The notes under the pieces: model-generated
The model's input: the letters and a program-made list of their open reading frames with translations, nothing else
Databases searched by the model: none
What the model was told of the DNA's origin: nothing
In this document: positions 1 to 8,092 of the stretch, one piece after another
How the letters are laid out: each line of letters begins with the position of its first letter
Numbering within the stretch: position 1 is the stretch's first letter
Made by a program: the position numbers and the translations under genes
Origin: Streptomyces griseoaurantiacus
GTDB lineage: Bacteria > Actinomycetota > Actinomycetes > Streptomycetales > Streptomycetaceae
Length of the DNA: 38,847 bases
Reading direction: 5' to 3'
Assembly: GCA_014656015.1 (NCBI GenBank)
Contig: BNBP01000068.1
Coordinates: forward strand, 1 to 38,847

Positions 1-117
1 GACCTCTACGGCCGCAAGGGTGTCTTCCAGTTCGCCATCCTGGTCTTCGTCCTCGGCTCCGCGCTGGCCGGCCGGGCCGGGAACATGGACCAGCTGATCG
101 CCTACCGGGCGGTCCAG
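1..117 (+). pseudogene. Fragment of a DHA2-family MFS transporter (motif A and TM3)
   Basis: The translation contains the MFS motif A variant DLYGRKG, a hydrophobic helix (FAILVFVLGSALAG) and the conserved LIAYRAVQG that in this family continues into a Gly-rich loop and TM4. Here the similarity stops at the Q/G codons and the 36-bp repeats of the DUF3152 gene begin in frame. The upstream part lies outside the window, so I cannot tell whether it is a full transporter fused to DUF3152, a deletion remnant or an assembly join. Confidence 0.55.
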
Positions 118-1533
118 GGCGTCCCCCGCTTCCCGGACGGCACCCCCGCCCAGGGCGTTCCCCGCTTTCCCGACGGCACCCCGGCGCAGGGTTTCCCGAG
201 GCTGCCCGACGGCACGCCCGCCGGTGGTGTGCCCAGGTACGCGGACGGCACGCCCGCGCACGGAGTTCCGGGTGTCCCGGGCGGGGGCCCCTCGCAGGGC
301 GGTCCCCGGTACGGCGCGGGCACGCCCGCCCACGGCGTGCCCGGTGGCCCAGGGGGTGCCCCTCCGCAGGGCGGTCCCCGGTTCCCCGAGGGCACGCCCG
401 CCCACGGTGTGCCGCAGGTGCGCGGGGGGCATCCCGAGCAGCGGGAGGCCGGGGGCGGCTGGGGCCGGGTCGGCGCGGTGTCCGCCCGGGGCGGGGCACC
501 GGCGGCCGCGAACGCCGCCGAGGCCGCTCCGGCGCCGGCGGCACGGCGCTCGCGCGGCCCGCGGCAGGAGTACCTGGACGCCTTCGGCGAGAACCGCGAG
601 AATCGCGAGCACGGCGAGAACCGTGGTGACCTCGACGACGCCACCCCGGCCCGCCCTCGGCCGGCCACCGCGCCCGGTACCCCGGGCACCCGCGACACCG
701 AGGACGTCCTCGGGGCCGGGCGCCGGTCCGGCGGCAGGGGCCGCACGTTCACCGGTGCCGCGGCCGCCGCCGTCACCACCGTGCTGGCCGTCGTCGTCGC
801 GGGCCAGGTCACCGAGGGGCGCGACGGGGCGTCCGCGCGCGCCCAGTCCGCCGGCGACCGGGGCCGCGACATCCGCGGCGCCGGTGGCGCGGAGGCCGCG
901 GCGCCCCCCGTCACTCCGAGCGCGAAGCCGCTGACCTACGCGCAGAAGATGGCCAAGGTCTATCCGCTCACGGTGGAAGCCAAGGGCTCCGGCGACTTCG
1001 CCGCCGTCCCCGGCACCGACAAGGCGCCCGGCCGGGGGCGGACGTACACCTACCGGGTGGACGTCGAGAAGGGCCTCGGTCTGGACGCCGGCCTGTTCGC
1101 AGAGGCCGCGCAGAAGACGCTCAACGACGACCGGAGCTGGGCCCACGACGGGGCCCTCGCCTTCAAGCGCGTCTCCTCCGGCAAGGCCGACTTCGTGCTC
1201 ACGCTGGCCAGTTCCGGCACGACGGCGAAGTGGTGCGCCAAGTCGGGCCTCGACACCACCGAGGACAACGTCTCCTGCGACTCGGCCGCCACCGAGCGCG
1301 TGATGATCAACGCCTACCGCTGGGCGCAGGGCGCGAAGACCTACGGCGACGACCACATCTACGCCTACCGGCAGATGCTGATCAACCACGAGGTCGGTCA
1401 CCGGCTCGGCCGTGGCCACGTCAACTGTGACGAGGACGGCGCGCTCGCGCCGGTCATGCAGCAGCAGACCAAGTTCCTCGACCACGACGGCATCCACTGC
1501 CTGGCCAACCCCTGGCCCTACCCGAAGGGTTGA
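1..1533 (+). CDS. DUF3152 zinc-metalloprotease-like protein, 5' end open and fused to an MFS fragment
   Basis: The frame is open from the first base; the first internal ATG is at 85. Residues 1-39 look like the loop 2-3 to TM3 region of a DHA2 (EmrB/QacA) MFS transporter (DLYGRKGVFQF, then LIAYRAVQ). Residues 40-147 are nine 12-residue repeats of the GVPRFPDGTPAQ type. A disordered Ala/Arg/Glu stretch follows, then one hydrophobic segment (nt about 750-810) that could be a membrane anchor, then the DUF3152 domain (nt about 930-1533). That domain ends with the zinc site HEVGHRLGRGH, metal His codons at 1387, 1399 and 1417, matching the HExxHxxGxxH pattern. The DUF3152 part looks intact and ends at a normal stop. 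The MFS piece is not expected in this family, whose N-terminus is normally cytoplasmic and disordered, so the true start is uncertain. Substrate unknown. Confidence 0.75.
   Translation, partial: DLYGRKGVFQFAILVFVLGSALAGRAGNMDQLIAYRAVQGVPRFPDGTPAQGVPRFPDGTPAQGFPRLPDGTPAGGVPRYADGTPAHGVPGVPGGGPSQGGPRYGAGTPAHGVPGGPGGAPPQGGPRFPEGTPAHGVPQVRGGHPEQREAGGGWGRVGAVSARGGAPAAANAAEAAPAPAARRSRGPRQEYLDAFGENRENREHGENRGDLDDATPARPRPATAPGTPGTRDTEDVLGAGRRSGGRGRTFTGAAAAAVTTVLAVVVAGQVTEGRDGASARAQSAGDRGRDIRGAGGAEAAAPPVTPSAKPLTYAQKMAKVYPLTVEAKGSGDFAAVPGTDKAPGRGRTYTYRVDVEKGLGLDAGLFAEAAQKTLNDDRSWAHDGALAFKRVSSGKADFVLTLASSGTTAKWCAKSGLDTTEDNVSCDSAATERVMINAYRWAQGAKTYGDDHIYAYRQMLINHEVGHRLGRGHVNCDEDGALAPVMQQQTKFLDHDGIHCLANPWPYPKG
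118..441 (+). repeat. Nine in-frame 36-bp tandem repeats
   Basis: Nine contiguous 36-bp units encode 12-residue units of the form G-V-P-R-F-P-D-G-T-P-A-Q/H. Units 1, 2 and 8 are closest to consensus; units 5 and 7 have drifted to Gly/Pro-rich versions. The period is exact and keeps the frame, as expected for a disordered Pro/Gly-rich coding spacer that changes by slippage or unequal crossing-over. Confidence 0.9.
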
Positions 1534-1633
1534 GCCTGCCCGTGCGGTGAGCTCGCGGTGAGCCCGGGTGAGTGGGGCACTACCGGCGGGGGTGGGCGCG
1601 GCGGGAGGAGCGGGGCGACCGGCTGATGTCAGA

Positions 1634-1663
1634 TTGACATGAGCCGGTCGCGCGTTCTAATTT
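1634..1663 (+). promoter_or_regulatory. Leaderless promoter, TTGACA-N18-TAATTT
   Basis: A near-consensus -35 (TTGACA, 1634-1639) is followed by an 18-bp spacer and a -10 TAATTT (1658-1663). The leader-peptide ATG lies 6 bases beyond the -10, so transcription probably begins at or next to the start codon. This is one of the best housekeeping-type promoters in the window and is the likely promoter of the ABC importer operon. Confidence 0.75.
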
Positions 1664-1669
1664 CTGCGC

Positions 1670-1762
1670 ATGTCGTCCCGCCGTCCCGCCTCCCGCGCCG
1701 CCATCGAACTGGCGCTCATCGGCGTGACCGCACTCTGCGTGGCCGACGTTCACTGTCGCTGA
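1670..1762 (+). CDS. 30-residue Cys-ending leader peptide upstream of the peptide ABC importer
   Basis: A 30-codon ORF starts at the predicted transcription start with no Shine-Dalgarno sequence, so it is probably leaderless. The peptide starts MSSRRPASRAA and ends VTALCVADVHCR, with Cys codons at positions 23 and 29. Short leaderless ORFs with Cys near the C-terminus are common upstream of sulfur-assimilation genes in actinobacteria, where they are thought to sense cysteinyl-tRNA. Hairpins between this ORF and the lipoprotein gene (1821-1920) fit an attenuation arrangement. Its role as a regulatory peptide is inferred; the ORF, codons and promoter are directly visible. Confidence 0.65.
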   Translation: MSSRRPASRAAIELALIGVTALCVADVHCR

Positions 1763-1820
1763 CACCCGCCCCGGCGCGCGTCGGCATCTCTCCCCGTCGT
1801 AATCGTCCGTTTCCGCCGCC

Positions 1821-1920
1821 GTGACCCGTCCTGTTCCGGTCACGTCCCTCGGCACGGCCCCTCGACGGCCTCTCCATGACGTGCGACGACCCGTCGCCGG
1901 GCAGACGTCTGCTTCTTTTC
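1821..1920 (+). promoter_or_regulatory. Possible attenuator hairpins between leader peptide and importer operon
   Basis: Three elements lie in the 230-base gap. The first is GTGACC (1821-1826) pairing with GGTCAC (1838-1843), extended by one more pair. The second is a CGACG-ACC-CGTCG hairpin at 1884-1896. The third is the 12-bp perfect palindrome GCAGACGTCTGC (1901-1912), followed at once by the pyrimidine tract TTCTTTTC. The last two could form a weak intrinsic terminator, or the palindrome could be a protein-binding operator. No lab-tested model is implied. Confidence 0.4.
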
Positions 1921-1992
1921 GTCTCACTCCTCGTGCGACCGTTCCGCGATCCGGGACGGCCCGTGAGAACTCCCCGAGAGGTCGTCAATCCG

Positions 1993-3717
1993 ATGCGTCA
2001 ACCGTCCCGCACCCGCACTCCACGCCGCCTGGCAGTGGCGTCCCTCGGCCTGGTCGTGGCAGCGGGTGTCGCCGCCTGCGGTCCGGAGGACAACGATGCC
2101 AAGAGCGCCGGAGGCGACTCCACGCCCCACAAGGGCGGCACCCTCACCGTCCTGAACAGCCAGCCGCAGACGGACTTCGACCCGGCCCGGCTCTACACCT
2201 CCGGCGGCGGCAACGTCCCGTCCCTCGTCTTCCGCACCCTCACCACCCGCAACCGCGAGAGCGGCGCCGCCGGAGCGAAGGTCGTCCCCGACCTCGCCAC
2301 CGACCTCGGCCGCCCCAGCAGGCACGCGACCGTGTGGACGTACACGCTGAAGAAGGGCCTGAAGTACGAGGACGGCAGCGCGATCACGGCCGCCGACGTC
2401 AAGTACGGCATCGAGCGCTCCTTCGCCGCCGAACTCTCCGGCGGAGCCCCCTACCTGCGGGACTGGCTGGTCGGCGCCGCCGACTACCAGGGGCCGTACA
2501 AGGACAACAAGGGGCTCGAGGCGATCGAGACCCCGGACGAGCGGACCCTCGTCTTCCACCTGAACAAGCCCGAGGGCGAGTTCCCCTACCTCGCCACGCA
2601 GACCCAGTTCGCGCCCGTCCCGAAGGCCAAGGACACCGGCACCAAGTACGAGCAGCACCCCGTCTCCTCCGGCCCGTACCGGGTCGTGAAGAACGAGAAC
2701 GACGGCGAGAAGCTCCTCCTGGAGCGCAACAAGTACTGGTCCGCCGCCACCGACGCCGAGCGCAAGGCGTACCCGGACCGGATCGACGTGCGCTCCGGAC
2801 TCGACTCCTCCGTGATCAACCAGCGGCTCTCCGCCTCCCAGGGAGCGGACGCGGCGGCCGTCACGACGGACACCAACCTCGGCCCCGCCGAACTCGCCAA
2901 GGTCAGCGGCGACAGGAAGCTCGCCGCACGGGTCGGCACCGGGCACTTCGGATACACCAACTACCTGGCGATCAACCCCAAGGTGAAGCCGTTCGACGAC
3001 CCCAAGGTGCGCCAGGCCGTCGCCTACGCCGTCGACCGCTCCTCGGTCGTCAACGCGGCCGGCGGCTCCGCGCTCGCCGAGCCCGCCACCACCTTCCTGC
3101 CGAACCAGAAGTCCTTCGGCTACACCCCGCACGACCCCTTCCCGGCGGGCACGTCCGGCAACGCGGCCAAGGCCAGGGAGCTGCTGAAGGAGGCGGGTCA
3201 CCCGAACGGGCTGACCCTCACCCTCACCCACTCCAACGCCAAGGACTTCGAGACCAGCCCGGAGATCGCCACCGCCCTCCAGGACGCCCTGAAGAAGGCC
3301 GGCTTCACCGTCCGGCTGCAGGGCCTGGAGGACAACGACTACAAGGACCGGACCCGCGACACCAAGACGGAGCCCGGCCTCTTCCTCGCCCACTGGGGTG
3401 CCGACTGGCCCTCCGGCGGCCCCTTCCTCGCCCCGATCTTCGACGGGCGGCAGATCGTGAAGGACGGCGCCAACTTCAACTCCGGCTTCCTGAACGACAA
3501 GGCCGTCAACACCGAGATCGACGCCATCAACAAGCTCACCGACCTCGACGCCGCCGCGAAGCGGTGGGGCGCGCTGGACGAGAAGATCGCCGAGCAGGCG
3601 CTCGTCGTGCCGCTGTTCCACCCCGTCTACAAGCGGCTGTACGGCGAGGCCGTGAAGAATGTCGTGATCAGCGACTGGACCGGCGTCCTCGACATCTCCC
3701 AGGTCGCGGTGAAGTGA
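1993..3717 (+). CDS. Peptide-type ABC transporter substrate-binding lipoprotein (SBP family 5)
   Basis: A 574-residue extracellular solute-binding protein. ATG 1993 is chosen because it begins a classic lipoprotein signal: RTRTPRR n-region, hydrophobic core, lipobox VAAC with the lipidated Cys at residue 29. An in-frame ATG at 1876 would add 39 residues that do not look like a signal peptide. A purine stretch (GAGAGG) lies about 12 bases upstream. The mature part has the SBP_bac_5 layout (TVLNSQPQTDFDPARL near the N-terminus, the family signature around ADVKYGIERSF near residue 133, and YLAINPK, VRQAVAYAVDR, LLKEAG further on). The family binds di/oligopeptides, nickel, glutathione and similar ligands; the ligand cannot be read from sequence. 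The Cys-type leader upstream hints at a sulfur-containing one. First gene of a four-gene operon. Confidence 0.88.
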   Translation: MRQPSRTRTPRRLAVASLGLVVAAGVAACGPEDNDAKSAGGDSTPHKGGTLTVLNSQPQTDFDPARLYTSGGGNVPSLVFRTLTTRNRESGAAGAKVVPDLATDLGRPSRHATVWTYTLKKGLKYEDGSAITAADVKYGIERSFAAELSGGAPYLRDWLVGAADYQGPYKDNKGLEAIETPDERTLVFHLNKPEGEFPYLATQTQFAPVPKAKDTGTKYEQHPVSSGPYRVVKNENDGEKLLLERNKYWSAATDAERKAYPDRIDVRSGLDSSVINQRLSASQGADAAAVTTDTNLGPAELAKVSGDRKLAARVGTGHFGYTNYLAINPKVKPFDDPKVRQAVAYAVDRSSVVNAAGGSALAEPATTFLPNQKSFGYTPHDPFPAGTSGNAAKARELLKEAGHPNGLTLTLTHSNAKDFETSPEIATALQDALKKAGFTVRLQGLEDNDYKDRTRDTKTEPGLFLAHWGADWPSGGPFLAPIFDGRQIVKDGANFNSGFLNDKAVNTEIDAINKLTDLDAAAKRWGALDEKIAEQALVVPLFHPVYKRLYGEAVKNVVISDWTGVLDISQVAVK

Positions 3718-3721
3718 CGCC

Positions 3722-4942
3722 GTGAGTGAGGCACTCCTCGCCTCCGAGGCCTCCGGGACGGGCCCGGCGCAGCACGCGCCGGCCCTCCTGGCGGCCTCGG
3801 GGGCACGTCGGTTCTGGCGGCGGCTGCGCACGCAGCGCGCCGCCCTCGTCGCGGGCGGCGTCGTCGCCCTGCTCGTCCTGGTCGCGCTCGCCGCGCCCCT
3901 GCTCACCGCGCTGGAGGGCCAGGACCCCACCACCTACCACCCCTCGCTCGTGGACTCCGCGCGCGGCGGCGTCCCGATCGGGCCGCTCGGCGGCATCAGC
4001 GGCGAGCACTGGCTCGGCGTCGAACCGCAGACCGGACGCGACCTGTTCGCCCGCCTCGTGCACGGCGCCCGGGTCTCGCTCGGCGTCGCCCTGGCCGCGA
4101 CCGTCGTCCAGGTCGCCATCGGCGTGCTGGTCGGCGTCGCCGCGGGGCTCGGCAACCGCTGGCTCGACCAGGTGCTGAGCCGCATCACCGACATCATCAT
4201 CGCCATGCCGCTGATGATCATGGCTCTCGCGCTGCTGGCGGTCGTCCCCGACGACTTCCCCCGGCCCGTGCTCGTCGCCCTGGTCATCGGATTCGTGGCC
4301 TGGGGCGGCATCGCCAAGATCGCCCGCGCCCAGACGCTCACCCTGAAACAGCTCGACCACGTCGCGGCCGCCCGGCTGAGCGGCTGGGGCACCTGGCGCG
4401 TCGCCCGCCGCGAGCTCCTGCCGGGCCTGGCCGCGCCCGTCCTCACCTACGCCGCGCTCATGGTGCCGAACAACATCGCCATCGAGGCCGCGCTGTCCTT
4501 CCTCGGCGTCGGTGTACGGCCGCCGACGCCCTCCTGGGGAGAGATGCTGACCTCGGCCAACGTCTGGTACGCGGCGGCACCGCAGTACCTGCTGCTGCCC
4601 GCGGCCGCGCTCTTCGTGACCGTCCTGGCGCTCACCGTCCTCGGCGACGGCGTCCGCACCGCCCTCGACCCGCGCGCGGCCTCCCGCCTGCGGGTGGGCA
4701 CCGGACGCCGACGGGAGAAGCGGGCGGCCAAGGCCTCCCCGGCCGGGGGCGAGGCCGCCACGGCGACCCGGACCGGCGACGGATCCGGGAGTCCTCGTGA
4801 GGACGACGCCGTCAGGGAGACCGGGACCGGCGACGGATCCGGGAGTCCTCGTGAGGACGACGCCGTCAGGGAGATTCGGACCGACGATGGCCCCCGTGAG
4901 CCCCGTGAGCTCCGGAAGCCCGGTAAGGGGGACGCCGAATGA
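3722..4942 (+). CDS. Peptide ABC transporter permease, DppC/OppC type
   Basis: A 406-residue inner-membrane permease starting at GTG 3722, four bases after the lipoprotein stop. It has an N-terminal OppC_N-like helix (AALVAGGVVALLVLVALAAPLL), a periplasmic segment, then five helices of the BPD_transp_1 fold. The EAA loop that docks to the ATPase is seen around GWGTWRVARRELLPG. The C-terminus (about residue 325 onward) is an unusual charged, low-complexity tail with two exact 18-residue repeats (TGDGSGSPREDDAVRE), absent from typical DppC proteins of about 300 residues. It overlaps the next permease gene by ATGA, indicating translational coupling. Confidence 0.87.
   Translation: MSEALLASEASGTGPAQHAPALLAASGARRFWRRLRTQRAALVAGGVVALLVLVALAAPLLTALEGQDPTTYHPSLVDSARGGVPIGPLGGISGEHWLGVEPQTGRDLFARLVHGARVSLGVALAATVVQVAIGVLVGVAAGLGNRWLDQVLSRITDIIIAMPLMIMALALLAVVPDDFPRPVLVALVIGFVAWGGIAKIARAQTLTLKQLDHVAAARLSGWGTWRVARRELLPGLAAPVLTYAALMVPNNIAIEAALSFLGVGVRPPTPSWGEMLTSANVWYAAAPQYLLLPAAALFVTVLALTVLGDGVRTALDPRAASRLRVGTGRRREKRAAKASPAGGEAATATRTGDGSGSPREDDAVRETGTGDGSGSPREDDAVREIRTDDGPREPRELRKPGKGDAE
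4770..4877 (+). repeat. 54-bp direct duplication in the permease C-terminal tail
   Basis: Two adjacent 54-bp copies (4770-4823, 4824-4877), nearly identical and in frame (18 codons), followed by the start of a third degenerate copy (about 13 bases). Each unit contains the inverted repeat GTCCTC-GT-GAGGAC. The duplication lies after the last membrane helix, so it should not disturb the transport core. Confidence 0.85.
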
Positions 4943-5937
4943 CCGGCTTCACCGGCTTCGCGTTGCGGCGCGCCCTCGGCGCCCTCGTCACGCTGCTCGC
5001 CATCTCGGCGATCATCTACGTCATCTTCTACGCGACCCCCGGCAACGTCGCCCAGATCACCTGCGGCCCGCGCTGCTCGCCCGCCCAGGTCCACCAGGTC
5101 GCCGAGCAGCTCCGCCTCGACGACCCGCTCTTCCTGCGCTACTGGCACTTCCTCCAGGGCATCGTCGTCGGCCAGGACTACTCCACCGGCACCTCCGTCG
5201 AGCACTGCTCGGCACCCTGCCTCGGACTGTCCTACCGCAGCGACCAGCAGGTCACGCAGCTCATCCTCAGCAAGCTGCCGGTCAGCCTCTCGCTGGTGGC
5301 CGGCGCCATGGTGCTCTGGCTGCTGCTCGGCGTCGGCACCGGCGTGCTCTCCGCCTGGCGGCGCGGCCGGTTCACCGAGCGCGCGCTGACCGGCATCACC
5401 CTGGCCGGCATGGCCACGCCCGTCTTCGTCATCGGCCTCGTGCTGATGATCGTCGTCTGCGGGCAGTGGGAACTGCTGCCGTTCCCGCAGTACGTGGCCT
5501 TCTCCGAGGACCCCGAACAGTGGGCGTGGAACCTGCTGCTGCCCTGGCTGACCCTCGCCCTCGGCGAGGCGGCCTTCTTCGCGCGGATGACCAGGGCGGC
5601 GGTGCTGGAGACCCTCGCCGAGGACCACATCCGCACCTTCCGCGCCTACGGCGTCGGCGAGCGGGCGATCGTCGCCAGGCACGCGCTGCGGGGGGCGCTC
5701 GCGCCCGTGATCGCGCTCAACGCCAACGACTTCGGCGCGGCCGTCGGCGGTGCCGTCCTGACCGAGACGCTGTTCGGGCTGCCCGGCATCGGACAGGAAC
5801 TGGTGCACGCGGTGGACGTCGTCGACCTGCCGGTCGTGGTCGGCATGGTCCTGGTCATCGGCTTCTTCGTGGTGCTGGCCAACGCCGTCGCGGACGTGCT
5901 GTACGCGGTGGCCGACCGACGGGTGGTGCTGTCATGA
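4939..5937 (+). CDS. Peptide ABC transporter permease, DppB/OppB type
   Basis: A 332-residue permease, ATG 4939 overlapping the stop of the upstream gene (ATGA). The first helix (ALVTLLAISAIIYVIFYATPG) is the standard DppB N-terminus. A periplasmic domain with four Cys (TCGPRCSP and EHCSAPCLG) follows, then five helices with the EAA loop around YGVGERAIVARHALRGALAP. The extra Cys pairs in the external loop are not universal in the family and may form disulfides. The gene order (binding protein, C-type, B-type, ATPase) reverses the usual B-before-C order. The end overlaps the ATPase start by ATGA (5934). Confidence 0.88.
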   Translation: MTGFTGFALRRALGALVTLLAISAIIYVIFYATPGNVAQITCGPRCSPAQVHQVAEQLRLDDPLFLRYWHFLQGIVVGQDYSTGTSVEHCSAPCLGLSYRSDQQVTQLILSKLPVSLSLVAGAMVLWLLLGVGTGVLSAWRRGRFTERALTGITLAGMATPVFVIGLVLMIVVCGQWELLPFPQYVAFSEDPEQWAWNLLLPWLTLALGEAAFFARMTRAAVLETLAEDHIRTFRAYGVGERAIVARHALRGALAPVIALNANDFGAAVGGAVLTETLFGLPGIGQELVHAVDVVDLPVVVGMVLVIGFFVVLANAVADVLYAVADRRVVLS

Positions 5938-7901
5938 GTCCGCTGGACCCGAGTCGGGTGGACGCGAGCCCGGTGGAGCCGAGCCCGGTGGAGCCGAATG
6001 AGGCCGAGCCGAGTGGGGCCGAGCCGAACGGGGCCGAGCCGAGTGGGGCCGAGCCGAGTGGGGTGGCCCCGGGTCCCTCGGCCCCGAGCCCCGAGGCCGC
6101 GAAGGCGGCGGACCTGGTGGCCGTGGACGGGCTGACCGTCGACTTCGGCGGGTTGCGGGCCGTCGACGGGCTCTCCTTCTCGCTCGCTCGGGGGGCCGCT
6201 CTCGGCCTCGTCGGCGAGTCCGGTTCCGGCAAGTCGACGGTCGCCTCCGCGCTGCTCGGGCTGCACCGCGGCACCGGCGCCGTCGTCGGCGGCGCGGTGC
6301 GGGTGGCCGGCCTCGACCTCGCGCGGGCCTCCGAGGAGGAGCTGCGGCGACTGCGCGGCGGCACGGCGGCCATGGTCTTCCAGGACCCGCTGTCCTCCCT
6401 CGACCCGTACTACGCGATCGGCGACCAGATCGCCGAGGTCCACCGGGCCCATACCCGAGCCACCCGGCGCACGGCCCGCGCGCGGGCCGTCGAGGTGCTC
6501 GACCGGGTCGGCATCCCCGAGGCCGCGCGGCGCTCCCGGGCGCGGCCGCACGAGTTCAGCGGCGGCATGCGGCAGCGGGCGCTCATCGCGATGGCGCTGG
6601 CCTGCGAGCCGGAACTGCTGATCGCCGACGAACCGACGACCGCGCTCGACGTCACCGTCCAGGCCCAGATCCTCGACCTGCTGCACGCGCTGCGGCAGGA
6701 GACGGGGATGGGGCTGCTGCTGGTCACCCACGACGTGGGCGTCGCCGCCGAGAGCGTCGACGAGGTGCTGGTGATGCGGCACGGACGGGCGGTCGAACAC
6801 GGGCCGGCCGCCGAGGTGCTCGCGGCGCCCGCGCAGGCGTACACCCGGGAACTGCTCGCGGCGGTGCCGCGGGTGGACGCACCGCGGATGGGACGGCCCG
6901 CCGGGGCCGCCGACGAGGCGCTCGCGGAAGGGGCCGCCGCGGAAGGGGCCGCCGCCGGGGCGGTCGCGGAAGGGGCCGCCGCGGAAGGGGCCGCCGAGGC
7001 GGTCGCGGAAGGGGTCGGCGCCGGTGAGGTCGTGCTGGAGGCGGTCGGGCTGCGGCGGGAGTTCGGGCGCGGCAGGCGCGCGGTCACCGCGGTCGACGAC
7101 GTGTCGCTGACGGTGCGCCGGGGCGAGACCCTCGGCGTGGTGGGGGAGAGCGGCAGCGGGAAGACCACGCTCGGCAGGATGCTGGTCGGACTGCTGGAGC
7201 CGACGGCCGGCGAGGTGCGGTACGAGGGCCGGCCGCACACCGGTGTGCGTCCCGCCGTCCAGATGGTGTTCCAGGACCCCGTCTCCTCCCTCAACCCCCG
7301 TCGCAGCGTGGGCGAGTCGATCGCGGATCCGCTCCGGGCGCGCGCGGCCCGCGACGGGAGCGCGCGGGAGACCCGTGAGGAACGGGAGGCGCGTATCCAG
7401 GGGCGCGTGCGCGAGCTGCTGGAGCGCGTGGGGCTCGACCCGGCGCACTACGACCGCTACCCGCACGAGTTCAGCGGCGGCCAGCGGCAGCGCATCGGCA
7501 TCGCCCGGGCGCTGGCCGCCGACCCCCGGGCCATCGTCTGCGACGAGCCGGTCTCCGCGCTGGACGTCACGACGCAGGCCCAGGTGGTCGCCCTGCTCGG
7601 CGAGTTGCAGCGCGAGCTGGGCCTGGCCCTCGTCTTCGTCGCCCACGACCTGGCCGTCGTGCGGCAGGTCAGCGACCGGGTGGCGGTGATGCGCCGCGGC
7701 CGGCTCGTCGAGTACGGCCCGGCGGACCAGGTGTACGACGCCCCGGAGGACCCCTACACCAGGCAGTTGCTGGCCGCCGTGCCCGCACTCGACCCGGCGG
7801 TCGCGGCCCGCCGGCGCGCGGAACGGGAGGGCGCGGAGGTGCCCGGGACGCCGACCGGGCCGGGTGAATCGAGGCACCCCGCGAAATCGGCGGTCGTATG
7901 A
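5934..7901 (+). CDS. Fused double ATPase of the peptide ABC transporter (DppD-DppF type)
   Basis: A 655-residue protein with two complete nucleotide-binding domains. ATG 5934 overlaps the permease stop. Residues 1-55 are a disordered tail of EPSGA-type repeats. Domain 1: Walker A GESGSGKST (about residue 93), signature EFSGGMRQR, Walker B LLIADEPTTALD, and an oligopeptide-transporter C-terminal motif (AYTRELLAAVPRV). An AEGAA-rich linker (nt about 6916-7020) joins it to domain 2: Walker A GESGSGKTT (about residue 405), signature EFSGGQRQR, Walker B AIVCDEPVSALD, and a second C-terminal motif (YTRQLLAAVPAL). All key residues are present in both halves, so both should hydrolyse ATP. In many bacteria these halves are separate DppD and DppF proteins; fusions are well known in actinobacteria. 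Confidence 0.9.
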   Translation: MSPLDPSRVDASPVEPSPVEPNEAEPSGAEPNGAEPSGAEPSGVAPGPSAPSPEAAKAADLVAVDGLTVDFGGLRAVDGLSFSLARGAALGLVGESGSGKSTVASALLGLHRGTGAVVGGAVRVAGLDLARASEEELRRLRGGTAAMVFQDPLSSLDPYYAIGDQIAEVHRAHTRATRRTARARAVEVLDRVGIPEAARRSRARPHEFSGGMRQRALIAMALACEPELLIADEPTTALDVTVQAQILDLLHALRQETGMGLLLVTHDVGVAAESVDEVLVMRHGRAVEHGPAAEVLAAPAQAYTRELLAAVPRVDAPRMGRPAGAADEALAEGAAAEGAAAGAVAEGAAAEGAAEAVAEGVGAGEVVLEAVGLRREFGRGRRAVTAVDDVSLTVRRGETLGVVGESGSGKTTLGRMLVGLLEPTAGEVRYEGRPHTGVRPAVQMVFQDPVSSLNPRRSVGESIADPLRARAARDGSARETREEREARIQGRVRELLERVGLDPAHYDRYPHEFSGGQRQRIGIARALAADPRAIVCDEPVSALDVTTQAQVVALLGELQRELGLALVFVAHDLAVVRQVSDRVAVMRRGRLVEYGPADQVYDAPEDPYTRQLLAAVPALDPAVAARRRAEREGAEVPGTPTGPGESRHPAKSAVV

Positions 7902-7980
7902 CAAAACCCCATGTCGTGATCCCTTAGCGCGGCCGAACGCGGCCTGTCCGGGAAAGTTACGACGGTTCACCCCTTTCGGT

Positions 7981-8008
7981 GGCGCGACGGACAACCGTCC
8001 GTCGCGCC
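7981..8008. terminator. 12-bp perfect hairpin after the ABC importer operon
   Basis: The arms GGCGCGACGGAC (7981-7992) and GTCCGTCGCGCC (7997-8008) pair perfectly around the loop AACC. There is no T tract, which is common for Streptomyces terminators. It lies 80 bases after the ATPase stop and 84 bases before the glycosyltransferase start. It may end the importer transcript or act in the leader of the next gene. Confidence 0.5.
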
Positions 8009-8092
8009 CCACCGGCATGTCCGCATACGTTCTTTCCGCTGCGGGCCGCCGGACAACGGCGGCTCCCCATACGGGAGATCGGGGATGCACTC

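Noticed and set aside
118..441. Regular 36-bp repeats that could suggest a CRISPR array
   Set aside because: Units are contiguous without unique spacers, keep the reading frame and encode a Pro/Gly-rich spacer of the DUF3152 protein.
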